A program made the position numbers and the translations under genes. This document shows, piece by piece, positions 17,385 through 26,327 of a stretch of DNA of 64,000 nucleotides (the stretch's first letter is position 1; the number at the start of each line of letters is the position of its first letter). Location of the stretch: assembly GCF_000282595.1 (NCBI RefSeq), contig NZ_AKIZ01000016.1, positions 62,001 to 126,000 of the forward strand, read 5' to 3'. This DNA is from Phyllobacterium sp. YR531 (lineage in GTDB: Bacteria; Pseudomonadota; Alphaproteobacteria; Rhizobiales; Rhizobiaceae). The notes beneath the pieces are model-generated. The model had not been told where the DNA came from. It worked only from the letters and a program-made list of their open reading frames with translations, and ran no database searches.

Positions 17385-18011
17385 CTAAATCTGCTCTGAG
17401 ATAGCGGCCTTCATCGCGATTTTCTTCAAAAGCGTAACGAATTCATCTCCAGCGCGCGACATATGCCCTGAATTATCGATCATAATGGCATCAGAAGGAT
17501 CGCAGGGATTTGTACCTGCACGCAAAAGGCGATATTCAATCTCCTTGGCGCTCTCCCGGCCGCGTGCAGCGAGCCGTTGTGCGAGAACTTCGTGAGACGC
17601 GGTGATGTGCACGACAACGAATTGCCCATAGGTCGCGCGCAACGCCGGAATAATCCCGCGCGACACATTTGCTATTGCAACTGCTCCACGCCTGATTTCA
17701 TCGTGAATGGATACCGGCAAACCATAGCACAAGCCATGTGCCTGCCATTGGTGGGCAAAAGCCCCTGACTGCAACGCGATGGCGAACTCTTCCCTACTTA
17801 ATGTATCGTGATCCTCCGCGTCTACTGACGATGGACGGGTTACGACACGACGTACAAAATGAAATCCGGCCTGATCTTTGAGGGCAACTCGCGCATAGTC
17901 GAGAATCGTGTCTTTGCCAGCGCCACTTGGGCCAACAACGGCAACGAACACACCATTCCCTACGAAGCCAGCGGGTTCCAACAGGCGCTCTATTGAAGCC
18001 GAAGCCGTCAT
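17385..18011 (-). CDS. phnN: PhnN, ribose 1,5-bisphosphokinase
   Basis: 208 residues, guanylate-kinase-like. It phosphorylates ribose 1,5-bisphosphate to phosphoribosyl pyrophosphate, returning the sugar from phosphonate breakdown to nucleotide synthesis. The P-loop is VVGPSGAGKDTILDYAR (about residues 24-40). The RRVVTRPSSVDAEDHDTL and SREEF segments match the family. Last gene of the phn operon; its ATG overlaps the phnM stop by one base (TGATG), indicating coupled translation. Confidence 0.93.
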   Translation of the reverse strand: MTASASIERLLEPAGFVGNGVFVAVVGPSGAGKDTILDYARVALKDQAGFHFVRRVVTRPSSVDAEDHDTLSREEFAIALQSGAFAHQWQAHGLCYGLPVSIHDEIRRGAVAIANVSRGIIPALRATYGQFVVVHITASHEVLAQRLAARGRESAKEIEYRLLRAGTNPCDPSDAIMIDNSGHMSRAGDEFVTLLKKIAMKAAISEQI

Positions 18012-19153
18012 CAGACTACCCTTCGCCCCTCACGCCAAACTGTACGCACAACCGGAATATGTTCGTCGACACGAACACGTACGAGATCCGCACGCTTCCC
18101 AATTTCAATAACACCGCGATCATCAAAACCGACAGCTTCTGCTGGGTTCTTGGTAACAAGCCGGATAGCTTCCGGAAGCGTTATTTTGTCAACAGCCTCA
18201 CTTAAAAAGAACGTCGATTGAATCAGACTGAATGGAATATAATCGGAAGACAGGATATCGAGATGCCCATGCTCGGCAAGTTCGCGCGCCGACACATTGC
18301 CGGAATGCGACCCGCCGCGAACCACGTTGGGCGCTCCCATCAACACCGACAGTCCTGCACGTTTGGATGCAGCTGCAGCCTCAAGAGTTGTCGGAAACTC
18401 CGCAACCTGAATGCCCTGCTCTACCGCCTCATCCACATGGGCGGTCGTCGCATCATCATGGCTGGCCAAGACAATCCCGTGAGTTCGGCAAAAATCCGCA
18501 ATCGCCTTGCGGTGCGGACCTGAGTTTTCCGCAGATTGGGCCATTCGCTTTTCGCAGAAAGCATTAAACTCGACGTCCGACAATTTCAGCTTACGTTGGT
18601 AGTAAGTTGCATAAGTTTCAAGGTTGACGAACTGCCGCTGACCCGGCGCATGATCCATAAGGGAGGCAAGGCGGACGCGGTTGTCATTCTCAAAGAATGC
18701 AAATCCATCAAGGCAATCGGCGGCCGAAACCTCGCACCGCAAGTGGAAATAGTGGTCAGCACGCAAACGATCCTGCTGAACGCTATCTTCTATCGCATCG
18801 GCAAGCTTGCGGATTTCCTGCGGCGTCATTTCAGCATCTTCATCCATACCGACGCGCAAGGCATCAAGCACAGTCGTGATGCCCGATGTAGCAATCTGCG
18901 CATCATGGGCAAGTACGGAAGCGATCGGATTCCAGCGGACTTTCGGGCGAGGCATATAATGCCCTTCGAGATGATCCGTGTGGAGTTCAATCAAACCGGG
19001 GATAAGATAATCACCCTCGAAATTTTCCCCCGCAACAGAAGCGGAGCCATTGGAGATATCCGCAATCTTACCATCGCGGACGAGCACAGTTCCCGAAACG
19101 ATTTCGTTTTCGAGAACGATTTTAGCATTGTTCAATATAAGTTCGGCGGACAT
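18011..19153 (-). CDS. phnM: PhnM, ribose 1-methylphosphonate 5-triphosphate diphosphatase
   Basis: 380 residues of the amidohydrolase superfamily. It releases pyrophosphate from alkylphosphonate-ribose triphosphate, giving the 5-phosphate that PhnJ cleaves. The metal site shows GLIELHTDHLEGHYMPRP. Later metal ligands lie in LASHDDATTAHV and the LSSDYIPFSL region; PNVVRGGSHSGN is a PhnM signature. It starts one base after the stop of the 2H phosphoesterase gene. Length fits E. coli PhnM (378). Confidence 0.95.
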   Translation of the reverse strand: MSAELILNNAKIVLENEIVSGTVLVRDGKIADISNGSASVAGENFEGDYLIPGLIELHTDHLEGHYMPRPKVRWNPIASVLAHDAQIATSGITTVLDALRVGMDEDAEMTPQEIRKLADAIEDSVQQDRLRADHYFHLRCEVSAADCLDGFAFFENDNRVRLASLMDHAPGQRQFVNLETYATYYQRKLKLSDVEFNAFCEKRMAQSAENSGPHRKAIADFCRTHGIVLASHDDATTAHVDEAVEQGIQVAEFPTTLEAAAASKRAGLSVLMGAPNVVRGGSHSGNVSARELAEHGHLDILSSDYIPFSLIQSTFFLSEAVDKITLPEAIRLVTKNPAEAVGFDDRGVIEIGKRADLVRVRVDEHIPVVRTVWREGRRVV

Positions 19154-19154
19154 C

Positions 19155-19862
19155 TCACGCGGTCTTTCTTATGTTCGTTCCTGCAAGAGGATGCAGGGAG
19201 TGTACCTCGAATGGGGCACCAGGCTCTGCCTCGGTAAATAATGCGATGTTGTTGATTTCAACGGGCTCTTCGAGGACCGGCTCCAGAAATTCGCTGAGCA
19301 TTTGGGAAATTCGCTCCTGCTCAGGTTCGGCAACGGGATTCGTCAAGGTCATGTGGAAGCGGAAATCATCGAATACATATGGATAGCCCCATTGTTCGAG
19401 ATTTCTTCGTTCGGACACACTCATTCTCTCAGGATTGCGCCTTGCAACTTCCTGTGCGCTTGGAGGCGCGCGAAAACGATCGAATGCGACCACGATATCG
19501 TTGGCCAACTGGTTTAGTTTTGCGACGGGCTCATCAGGGATCAGCGCGAAGAATCCATCCAGATTTGCAATCTTGAGTTTCGGAATTTCCACCGGCTTCA
19601 TCGACGAAGCGAAGTGCATCAATGCCGATAGAAGCTCGCGCTCCTCCAACCCATCAGCAAGATGAAATGGTGCTTTAAGCGTTGCATGGAAGCCGTATCG
19701 GCGCGCCGACTCCGTCAGCTTCGTTATTTCCTCATGGGCAAGGTTACGGATTTGGGGTGCGCGTACGGGCTGCCCGGTAAACGCATTACGGCCCAGCCAG
19801 TTAGCCGCAACTTTAAGCAACGGGTCGCTTGAAGGTGGAGTGAAATAGATTGCATAGCGCAT
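19155..19862 (-). CDS. 2H phosphoesterase-like protein of the phn operon (DUF1045)
   Basis: 235 residues, the DUF1045 phosphonate-operon family. Two H-x-T motifs of 2H phosphoesterases are present: H59-A-T in RYGFHATLKAPFHL and H170-M-T in FRFHMTLTNPV. Known 2H enzymes open cyclic phosphates, including ribose 1'',2''-cyclic phosphates. Because no phnP gene is present here, this protein may replace PhnP, opening 5-phosphoribosyl 1,2-cyclic phosphate made by PhnJ. That role is inference. The gene ends one base before phnM and sits between the transporter genes and phnM-phnN. Confidence 0.82.
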   Translation of the reverse strand: MRYAIYFTPPSSDPLLKVAANWLGRNAFTGQPVRAPQIRNLAHEEITKLTESARRYGFHATLKAPFHLADGLEERELLSALMHFASSMKPVEIPKLKIANLDGFFALIPDEPVAKLNQLANDIVVAFDRFRAPPSAQEVARRNPERMSVSERRNLEQWGYPYVFDDFRFHMTLTNPVAEPEQERISQMLSEFLEPVLEEPVEINNIALFTEAEPGAPFEVHSLHPLAGTNIRKTA

Positions 19863-19937
19863 TTTGATTCCTCCGGAGCAGTGTCGCGTTACGCTCCGAT
19901 TATGACAAGCCTTTGAATGTTTCCTATATCACCGCGT

Positions 19938-21269
19938 TCAATGCTGTTTTCCCATCAGGCGTGAACGCAGAGCATTGGATATTCCATCAAAGATAAAGAT
20001 CACAGCGAGGATAAGCACGACCATATAGGCAACATTATGCCAGTTGGTATTGGTGCGCATTGCCTCCCATAGTTTCAGACCGATACCCCCGGCACCTACT
20101 GCGCCGATAATGGTAGCCGAACGCGTATTCGACTCCCAGAAGTAAAGCGCCTGGCTGGCAAATACCGGCAACACCTGCGGCAGAACGCCGTAACGCTGAA
20201 CGTTCACAGGAGCAGCACCGACAGATTTGACGCCTTCGCGCTGCTTGTCGTCAATATTTTCCAGTGTCTCGGAATAGACCTTACCCAGTGTACCCGTATC
20301 GGTGAAAAAGATCGCCGAAATACCTGCGAGTGGTCCCGGACCAAATGCACGCGTGAAAAACAGTGCCCAGATCAACATATCTACCGAGCGCAGGAAGTCG
20401 AAGAAACGCTTAGTTATTTGATTGGCAAAGAAGTTCGGCATGATGTTACGAGCGGCGATAAATGCCAATGGAAATGACACCAGTGTTGCCAGCAAAGTCC
20501 CGACGAATGCCATAACGATTGTCTGTAAAAGCTTTGTCCAGACGTCGCCATGCTGCCACGACGAATTGTACCAGATATTATCGAAAGCCAACGCGGCATT
20601 GGACATTTCCGGCTTGATGCGCTCACCACTAACGATCATGGACGCGACTTCGCTTATTGATTTGTTCCAGAATGGCGAAGCGGTATCGAAAACGAAATTT
20701 GCCCAGCCAAGAAAACGGCGGCTGACAACGACGCGTTCCGGAATAATATCTGCTGTTCCGGCAAAACCAAAATTGACGGTGACCTGATCTTCCTTGAGCG
20801 TTGCCCACTCAGGCAACGATCCTTGAGGTTTAGCGCCATCAGCTTCAATCAAAACGAGAAGCTCCTCGCCGCTCCGCTTTGCAACAACCTGTGTCGGACT
20901 GATCTGCAGTGATTTGCCAGCACCAAATGTTACAGTGACTTCATTGCCCTGCTGTATTGCCCAGTCTGGTTTAGGATTATCGCCAAGCTCGGAAAACCTC
21001 GGATAAGTAATGGTTGTTCCTTCTGGACTCATGCGGACGGTGGTGCGGATTGCGTAGGAAATCCAATCACGTGCATAGATTTCTGCACGCTGCCATTGCC
21101 CGGTTGCGAGCACGGTTCCGATGGAAAAGAACCACCAGCAATAAACCAGATAAAGCACGACCCCTGCCCCAATAATAAGCGGCATGAAGCGCTTAAATAT
21201 TGACGGGTTGAAAACATCCGGATAGCGGGACTCAAAGTCTGCAATGCTCAAAGAGGTCATAGTGCTCAT
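19938..21269 (-). CDS. phnE: PhnE, phosphonate ABC transporter permease (long form)
   Basis: 443 residues, far longer than usual PhnE (about 260-330). After a first membrane segment (about residues 31-55) comes a soluble stretch of roughly 150 residues rich in beta-type sequence (TVRMSPEGTTITYPRF, GNEVTVTFGAGKSLQI, QVTVNFGFAGTADII). This is probably periplasmic. The normal permease core follows, with the EAA-type loop EGVKSVGAAPVNVQRYGVLPQ. The ATG overlaps the stop of the first permease gene (ATGA). It likely pairs with that permease. The extra domain is described under findings. Confidence 0.9.
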   Translation of the reverse strand: MSTMTSLSIADFESRYPDVFNPSIFKRFMPLIIGAGVVLYLVYCWWFFSIGTVLATGQWQRAEIYARDWISYAIRTTVRMSPEGTTITYPRFSELGDNPKPDWAIQQGNEVTVTFGAGKSLQISPTQVVAKRSGEELLVLIEADGAKPQGSLPEWATLKEDQVTVNFGFAGTADIIPERVVVSRRFLGWANFVFDTASPFWNKSISEVASMIVSGERIKPEMSNAALAFDNIWYNSSWQHGDVWTKLLQTIVMAFVGTLLATLVSFPLAFIAARNIMPNFFANQITKRFFDFLRSVDMLIWALFFTRAFGPGPLAGISAIFFTDTGTLGKVYSETLENIDDKQREGVKSVGAAPVNVQRYGVLPQVLPVFASQALYFWESNTRSATIIGAVGAGGIGLKLWEAMRTNTNWHNVAYMVVLILAVIFIFDGISNALRSRLMGKQH

Positions 21270-22234
21270 GACTGTTTACCGCCAAATGCGAAAGCCTGAT
21301 TGCCGATCAGGCGTCGACGTAGCCAAGCGGAAAATTGGTCAACCGCAATTATTGTCGCAAGAAGCAATAGTATTATTGCCAATGTCTTGGCTTGATGGCC
21401 GCGCCCGATTGACAAACGCAGTTCTTCACCAATACCACCGCCACCAACGGCTCCTATGATTGTTGAAGCACGCACATTTATTTCAAGACGCAGCAGAGCA
21501 TAGGACATGAAATTCGGCATTACCTGCGGGACGATGCCGAAGCCGACGCGTTCAAACCAGTTGGCTCCCACCGCACGCAGCCCTTCATCTGCCTTCATAT
21601 CGGCATTCTCGACCACTTCAAAGAATAGTTTGCCAAGCGCGCCAACGGTGTGAATGCCAACCGCAAACATGGCCGGTATAGGCCCAAGCGACAGGATTGC
21701 AGCAAAAAATCCGGCAATGACGATTTCCGGAAACGCGCGTAAAATTTCCATGTAACGGCGCGCAAAAAATCTGATGAGCTTGCTCTTTACGAGATTCTTT
21801 GCGGCCAGGAAGCAAAGCAGAAATCCAAAAAACGCCCCCACCAAAGTGGAAATAATGGCGATATTCAGCGTCTCCAGCATTTTGTAGAAATATTCGGGAA
21901 TGTAGAACGCGCCAAAGACATATACGCGCCCCTCGGGATAGTCGAACTTGAGGCTGCCGTCAAAATAGGGAGATGGTAAATCGAACAGCGCCCGCCAAAC
22001 CTCCCAGCCGTCCCGCGGGATAAGATCACCGGCAAAATCGAAGAAATGCGGAAGCCGGTCAAAAAATTTACCAGCGTTTGACTCGTTCGCAAACCACAGC
22101 GAACCGGAGACAGCAACGAGCAAACCAATCCCGATCAACCAGGAATAAGCACGGCGGCGACCGGCAAGTTCCTGCCAGTGACGCTCGATCTCAATGCCGT
22201 CAGGCGTCAGTTCTGTCGAGTTAGCGCGGCTCAT
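21266..22234 (-). CDS. phnE: PhnE, phosphonate ABC transporter permease
   Basis: About 322 residues from ATG 22234, placed seven bases after GGAAGGA; two earlier in-frame ATGs lie too close to or before that site. It has an N-terminal transmembrane helix (SWLIGIGLLVAVSGSLWFA), a periplasmic segment, then the permease core with the EAA-type loop DEGLRAVGANWFERVGFGIVPQ. It is the first of two permease genes, following phnD. In many rhizobia two PhnE proteins form the channel as a heterodimer, and the overlap with the next gene supports that. Confidence 0.9.
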   Translation of the reverse strand: MSRANSTELTPDGIEIERHWQELAGRRRAYSWLIGIGLLVAVSGSLWFANESNAGKFFDRLPHFFDFAGDLIPRDGWEVWRALFDLPSPYFDGSLKFDYPEGRVYVFGAFYIPEYFYKMLETLNIAIISTLVGAFFGFLLCFLAAKNLVKSKLIRFFARRYMEILRAFPEIVIAGFFAAILSLGPIPAMFAVGIHTVGALGKLFFEVVENADMKADEGLRAVGANWFERVGFGIVPQVMPNFMSYALLRLEINVRASTIIGAVGGGGIGEELRLSIGRGHQAKTLAIILLLLATIIAVDQFSAWLRRRLIGNQAFAFGGKQS

Positions 22235-22260
22235 GGGCATATCCTTCCCGAGCATAAAAA

Positions 22261-22292
22261 ATCACGGCCAGATCATAAGACCCGGCCGTGAT
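22261..22292 (-). other. Intercistronic stem-loop between phnD and phnE
   Basis: ATCACGGCC (22261-22269) pairs with GGCCGTGAT (22284-22292) in the gap between the phnD stop and the first phnE start. No T run follows on the minus strand. Its place after the binding-protein gene mirrors the hairpin at 1710-1737, and it could raise the phnD to phnE ratio. Confidence 0.6.
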
Positions 22293-22304
22293 GGAGTGAT
22301 GGAA

Positions 22305-23219
22305 TTAACCGCCGATCTGCGCCTTGCGAGCGTCGATGATTGGCTGATAGAATTCAGTATTCACTTCGGTATAGCTCTTGAAATCACCGCCCATCGTTGC
22401 AGCAAAGCAGGCCGGATCAGATTTTGGAAGCTCCAGCATAAAGTTCTTGAACTTTGTCTTGGTGTCGCTGTCGAGAGAAGTACGAACAACAATTGGACCG
22501 TTAGGAATAAGTGGCGACTTCCACAATTCGACAAAATCTTTCATGTCGATGATGCCCTTATCGACCATCTTGCGCAGATTGCCGGAAGTATAACCTTCGT
22601 CAAACTTACCAACACCCGAACCGAAAGTGGTACCTGCGTCGAACTTGCCGTCCTTAACTGCGAGAACGAGGTTTTCATGACCGCCACCGAAACCGGTTTC
22701 GCTAAAGTATTCCTTTACCGAGGTTTTGATGTCTTTTGGCAAAGAGGTAACAGGAATGAGGTAGCCTGAGGTTGAATCAGGGTCAGCAAAGCCGAGCTTC
22801 TTGCCCTTCATGTCTGCAAGTGTCTTGATGCCACTGTCCTTGCGGGCAACCATGATGGAATAATATCCCGTTGCGCCATCAGTCTGTACTGTGGTCAGAA
22901 TTGGCTCAACAGCCTTCGGATCAGTCAGATAGATTTTTGCAAAACCCGAGGCACCAAGCTCAGCATAATCAAGGGTACCGCCCAGCAGACCCTGGATAAC
23001 GCCATCATAATCAGTTGCCGGGAAAAGCTTGACGTCCTTGACGCCAAGAACCTTCGGCAGCTGATCGACAATGCACTGGTAGTTGCGCAGGCGATCAGCT
23101 TCGTTTTCTCCACCGATAATGCCAACGCGAAATGTTTCAAGATTTTCTGCGCGAGCCATTGAACCGGCTACCATTGCGCCGATTGCGATAGCGCCAAGAA
23201 GGGCTTTTTTGAGCAACAT
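22305..23219 (-). CDS. phnD: PhnD, periplasmic phosphonate-binding protein
   Basis: 304 residues with a signal peptide ending near SMARA (residue 24). It catches phosphonates in the periplasm and hands them to the PhnE permeases. The family core shows FRVGIIGGENEADRLRNY, followed by LFPATDYDGVIQGLLGGTLD and the ligand-loop stretch KKLGFADPDSTSGYLIP, where Ser/Thr backbones hold the phosphonate. Ligand range cannot be told; E. coli PhnD prefers 2-aminoethylphosphonate. It lies between phnC (77-base gap) and phnE. Confidence 0.95.
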   Translation of the reverse strand: MLLKKALLGAIAIGAMVAGSMARAENLETFRVGIIGGENEADRLRNYQCIVDQLPKVLGVKDVKLFPATDYDGVIQGLLGGTLDYAELGASGFAKIYLTDPKAVEPILTTVQTDGATGYYSIMVARKDSGIKTLADMKGKKLGFADPDSTSGYLIPVTSLPKDIKTSVKEYFSETGFGGGHENLVLAVKDGKFDAGTTFGSGVGKFDEGYTSGNLRKMVDKGIIDMKDFVELWKSPLIPNGPIVVRTSLDSDTKTKFKNFMLELPKSDPACFAATMGGDFKSYTEVNTEFYQPIIDARKAQIGG

Positions 23220-23296
23220 TGGTCTCTCCTGTCAAACTTCTGTTTGAGTTTGTGATCTGTTCATGGTTGCCCGTAACGTGGGCTAGACGATCTCTT

Positions 23297-24130
23297 TCAG
23301 CGAGCGGCCAGAATGGCCTCAAGCTCGGGAATGGGCTTCGGCGCAGTGCGCGAAATGCTTGTCGATGTAATTGCTTCTGAAAATGCGTCCTTCAGGCCAT
23401 CCGCACCGTAAATACGGCGCGCAGCCATTTCTGTCAGATCGTCCGGTCCTCCGTCGAAAACGAGCTTGCCACCCTGCATGCCGATGATCCGCTGGCAAAA
23501 ATGACGCGCGGTATCGAGCGTATGCAGATTGGTTATAACTGTCAGTCCTTCGCGCTCGTTGATGTCGCGCAGCGATTCCATCACAACCTGAGCATTGCGC
23601 GGGTCAAGCGAAGCAATCGGTTCATCTGCGAGAATGACCTTGGGATTTTGCATGAGCGCCCGCGCAATTGCCACTCGCTGCTGTTGACCGCCGGAAAGCG
23701 TACCAGCACGCTGAAGAGCTGTTTTAGCTATATCCAACCGTTCAAGCGCGGCTATCGCCATGGCACGCTCTTCACGGGAAAAGATGCCGAGAAGGCTTTT
23801 AATTGTGGAGCGGTGATTGAGACGGCCAAGCAGCACGTTCGTAAGAACATCAAGGCGTGGCACCAGATTGAACTGCTGGAAGATCATTGCGCAATCGCGC
23901 TGCCAATTGCGCAATGGAGTTCCCCGCAGTCGGGCAACATCCGTACCATCGAAAATTATTGATCCCTCCGAAGGGTCAATCAACCGGTTGATCATGCGCA
24001 GCAAAGTAGATTTGCCTGCACCCGACCGGCCGATAATGCCAACCATCTGACCTTGCGGAATTTCTACATTGACGTTGTCGATGGCAATGTTATTGCCAAA
24101 GCGCCGCGTCACGTTTTCGATTTTCAGCAT
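23297..24130 (-). CDS. phnC: PhnC, phosphonate ABC transporter ATPase
   Basis: 277 residues, the ATPase of the phosphonate importer. Walker A is [13 protein letters not shown], the Q-loop [13 protein letters not shown], the signature [15 protein letters not shown], and Walker [13 protein letters not shown]. PhnC-specific features include the early [12 protein letters not shown] strand and the [16 protein letters not shown] approach to the signature. It starts the transporter half of the operon after a 96-base gap, enough for an internal promoter. Confidence 0.95.
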   Translation of the reverse strand: MLKIENVTRRFGNNIAIDNVNVEIPQGQMVGIIGRSGAGKSTLLRMINRLIDPSEGSIIFDGTDVARLRGTPLRNWQRDCAMIFQQFNLVPRLDVLTNVLLGRLNHRSTIKSLLGIFSREERAMAIAALERLDIAKTALQRAGTLSGGQQQRVAIARALMQNPKVILADEPIASLDPRNAQVVMESLRDINEREGLTVITNLHTLDTARHFCQRIIGMQGGKLVFDGGPDDLTEMAARRIYGADGLKDAFSEAITSTSISRTAPKPIPELEAILAAR

Positions 24131-24226
24131 CCAGTTAACCTCTGTTGGCGTCAGCTTGTCGTAGAGGGATTGTGTGAACCTGCGATGGCACTTTTATCTC
24201 AGTTACATGACAACTGTGGGTAGTTG

Positions 24227-24841
24227 TTAAGCGCCATGTTTTTCGAGGAATTCCTGGATGTCCAGTTTGCGAAAATCCTCAAGCGCAGCACGCAACTCTG
24301 CGTGATCCCAATCCCACCAAGCAAGCAACTGCAACCGTTCGGCAGTCTTTGAATCAAACCGGTCGCGGATCTTTTTGGCCGGAACACCACCCACAATTGT
24401 GTAAGGAGCAACTTCCTTCGAGACTACAGCTCCGGCACCGATAACCGCGCCGTCTCCGACATTTACACCAGGAAGGATTGTTGCGCCGTGACCAATCCAT
24501 ACATCGTGGCCGATGGTGACAAGATTTGATCGGCGCCAGTCAAAAAACTCTTCATCAACACCAGCGTCATCCCAGTATTCTGATGAGCGATATGTGAAGT
24601 GGTGGAGCGTTGGCCGCCATGTTGGATGGTTGGTAGCGTTAATCCGAACGCTGGCTGCAATATTGGCAAACTTACCAATTCTCGCACACCAGACGGCGCC
24701 GTCCTGCATAATGTAGGAATAATCCCCAAGGATGGTCTCACTGATGCGGCAACGCTCTGAAACTTCCGTATAAAGTCCGAGCTCAGATGCATGAACCGTG
24801 GCAGTTTCGTGCACCAGAGGTGTTTCTGACAAGCGGCTCAT
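24227..24841 (-). CDS. Hexapeptide-repeat transferase of the phn operon (TIGR03308 type)
   Basis: 204 residues folding as a left-handed beta helix. Hexapeptide repeats run from about residue 20 to 160 (YSYIMQDGAVWCARIGKF, VTIGHDVWIGHGATILPG, VNVGDGAVIGAGAVVSKEV), ending at the PYTIVGGVPAKKIRDRF motif of xenobiotic/Vat-type acetyltransferases. It overlaps the phnL stop (ATGA), so it is an integral part of the operon. A role in acetylating an aminoalkylphosphonate or an intermediate, as PhnO does in E. coli by another fold, is a reasonable guess but unproven. Confidence 0.85.
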   Translation of the reverse strand: MSRLSETPLVHETATVHASELGLYTEVSERCRISETILGDYSYIMQDGAVWCARIGKFANIAASVRINATNHPTWRPTLHHFTYRSSEYWDDAGVDEEFFDWRRSNLVTIGHDVWIGHGATILPGVNVGDGAVIGAGAVVSKEVAPYTIVGGVPAKKIRDRFDSKTAERLQLLAWWDWDHAELRAALEDFRKLDIQEFLEKHGA

Positions 24842-25548
24842 GCTGCTATACCGTTTTGAACAGCAAAAGCCGTCACGTCGATAATCCGATCAGCAACGGC
24901 CTCACGAACATCGTCGTCGTGGAAGATGCCGAGCATTGCGACGCCAGCGTTTTTCTTGTCACGGATCATCGAAACTACAACATCGCGGTTCTTGGCATCC
25001 AGTGATGCAGTTGGCTCATCAAGCAACAGGATCGGATGATCCGTAATGAAGCCCCGCGCAATATTGACGCGTTGCTGCTCGCCGCCCGAAAAAGTTGCTG
25101 GAGGCAATGACCACAAGCGTTCCGGCAGGTTTAGCCCAGCAAGCAGTGCAGCAGCCCTGCCCCGTGCCTCATCCCTGTCAATACCACGTGCGATAAGTGG
25201 TTCTGCAACCACGTCAAGCGCTGAAACACGTGGCACAGTGCGCAGAAACTGACTTACATAGCCAATCAGATCACGACGTATGCCCAACATTGTACGCGGG
25301 TCGGCAGATGCAACATCGACCAGCCGGTCACGGTAAGGCACGATGATCTGTCCGGAATCAACAGCGTAATTGCCATAGATCATTTTGAGGATCGAGCTTT
25401 TGCCAGCGCCTGACGGCCCACCCAGTACTGCACATTCCCCTGCTTTTATGGAGAAAGAGACGTTTGCGACCACAGGCAAGCGGATACTATCCCGCAGATG
25501 CATGGTGAAACTCTTGGCGACATCGGAGACAACGAGAGGTGTCGGCAT
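24838..25548 (-). CDS. phnL: PhnL, C-P lyase complex ABC-type ATPase
   Basis: 236 residues from ATG 25548, two bases after the phnK stop. It is an ABC ATPase of the C-P lyase system, not of a transporter. Walker A GGPSGAGKSSILKM, the long Q-loop region VSQFLRTVPRVSALDVV, signature FSGGEQQRVNIARGF and Walker B ILLLDEPTASLD are all present. PhnL joins phosphonate and ribose nucleotide in the PhnGHI-PhnL step and docks on PhnK in the E. coli complex. Confidence 0.95.
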   Translation of the reverse strand: MPTPLVVSDVAKSFTMHLRDSIRLPVVANVSFSIKAGECAVLGGPSGAGKSSILKMIYGNYAVDSGQIIVPYRDRLVDVASADPRTMLGIRRDLIGYVSQFLRTVPRVSALDVVAEPLIARGIDRDEARGRAAALLAGLNLPERLWSLPPATFSGGEQQRVNIARGFITDHPILLLDEPTASLDAKNRDVVVSMIRDKKNAGVAMLGIFHDDDVREAVADRIIDVTAFAVQNGIAA

Positions 25549-25550
25549 AA

Positions 25551-26327
25551 TCAAACCTGTAGAATGGAGGAAACAAGAAGCTGTGTGTATGGCGCTTGCG
25601 GATCGTCCAGAACGCGGTCGGTAAGACCGGTTTCAATGACGTGACCATCCTTCATAACCATCATGCGATGCGACAGCAGGCGGGCAACAGCAAGATCGTG
25701 GGTCACGACGATTGCCGCCAGGCCAAGATCGCTGACGAGACCGCGCAGCAAATCGAGGAGCCTTGCCTGTACGGAGACATCCAACCCGCCAGTCGGTTCA
25801 TCCATGAAAACAAGGCGCGGATTGGTCACCAGATTACGGGCGATCTGTAGACGTTGACGCATGCCACCGGAAAAGTCGCGCGGTTGATCATCAATGCGAT
25901 CACCGGCGATCTCGACACGGCTAAGCCAATCGGTGGCAGTGGCGCGAATATTGCCATAGTGCCTGTCACCGATGGCCATCAATCTTTCGCCAACATTTGC
26001 GCCTGCAGACACGGTCATTCGCAAGCCGTCCGCCGGGTTTTGGTGGACAAATCCCCAATCCGTGCGCATGAGAAAGCGACGCTCCGCCTCACCCATCCGG
26101 TAAAGATCACGGAAGTTTCCATCACGCGTCCGGTACTCGACTGTTCCTGCTGACGGAGCGAGTCGCGTTGCCAAACAGTTGAGCAATGTGGTCTTGCCAG
26201 AACCAGATTCACCAACGACGGCAAGCACTTCACCGGGAAACAGCTCGAACGAGACGTTCTGGCAACCGATGCGGCTTCCGTAAAACTTGGATAACGCTCC
26301 AACTTTCAAAAGAGGTGTATCGCTCAC
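25551..26327 (-). CDS. phnK: PhnK, C-P lyase complex ABC-type ATPase
   Basis: 258 residues from GTG 26327, preceded at seven bases by GGAGG and overlapping the phnJ stop as GTGA. An upstream in-frame ATG at 26393 would run well into phnJ. Motifs are Walker A GESGSGKTTLLN, signature FSGGMRQRLQIARNL and Walker B LVFMDEPTGGLD; the start SDTPLLKVGALSKFYG is PhnK-like. It resembles peptide-transport ATPases but binds the PhnGHIJ core. Its ATPase cycle gates access to the PhnJ active site. Confidence 0.95.
   Translation of the reverse strand: MSDTPLLKVGALSKFYGSRIGCQNVSFELFPGEVLAVVGESGSGKTTLLNCLATRLAPSAGTVEYRTRDGNFRDLYRMGEAERRFLMRTDWGFVHQNPADGLRMTVSAGANVGERLMAIGDRHYGNIRATATDWLSRVEIAGDRIDDQPRDFSGGMRQRLQIARNLVTNPRLVFMDEPTGGLDVSVQARLLDLLRGLVSDLGLAAIVVTHDLAVARLLSHRMMVMKDGHVIETGLTDRVLDDPQAPYTQLLVSSILQV

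Noticed and set aside
18536-19237. 233-codon plus-strand open frame opposite phnM
   Set aside because: Antisense shadow of phnM and the 2H phosphoesterase gene; no family features.
24210-24227. Small stem (ACAACT/AGTTGT) after the hexapeptide transferase gene as a terminator
   Set aside because: The stem is short and AT-rich with no T run on the minus strand, and the operon probably continues into phnC.
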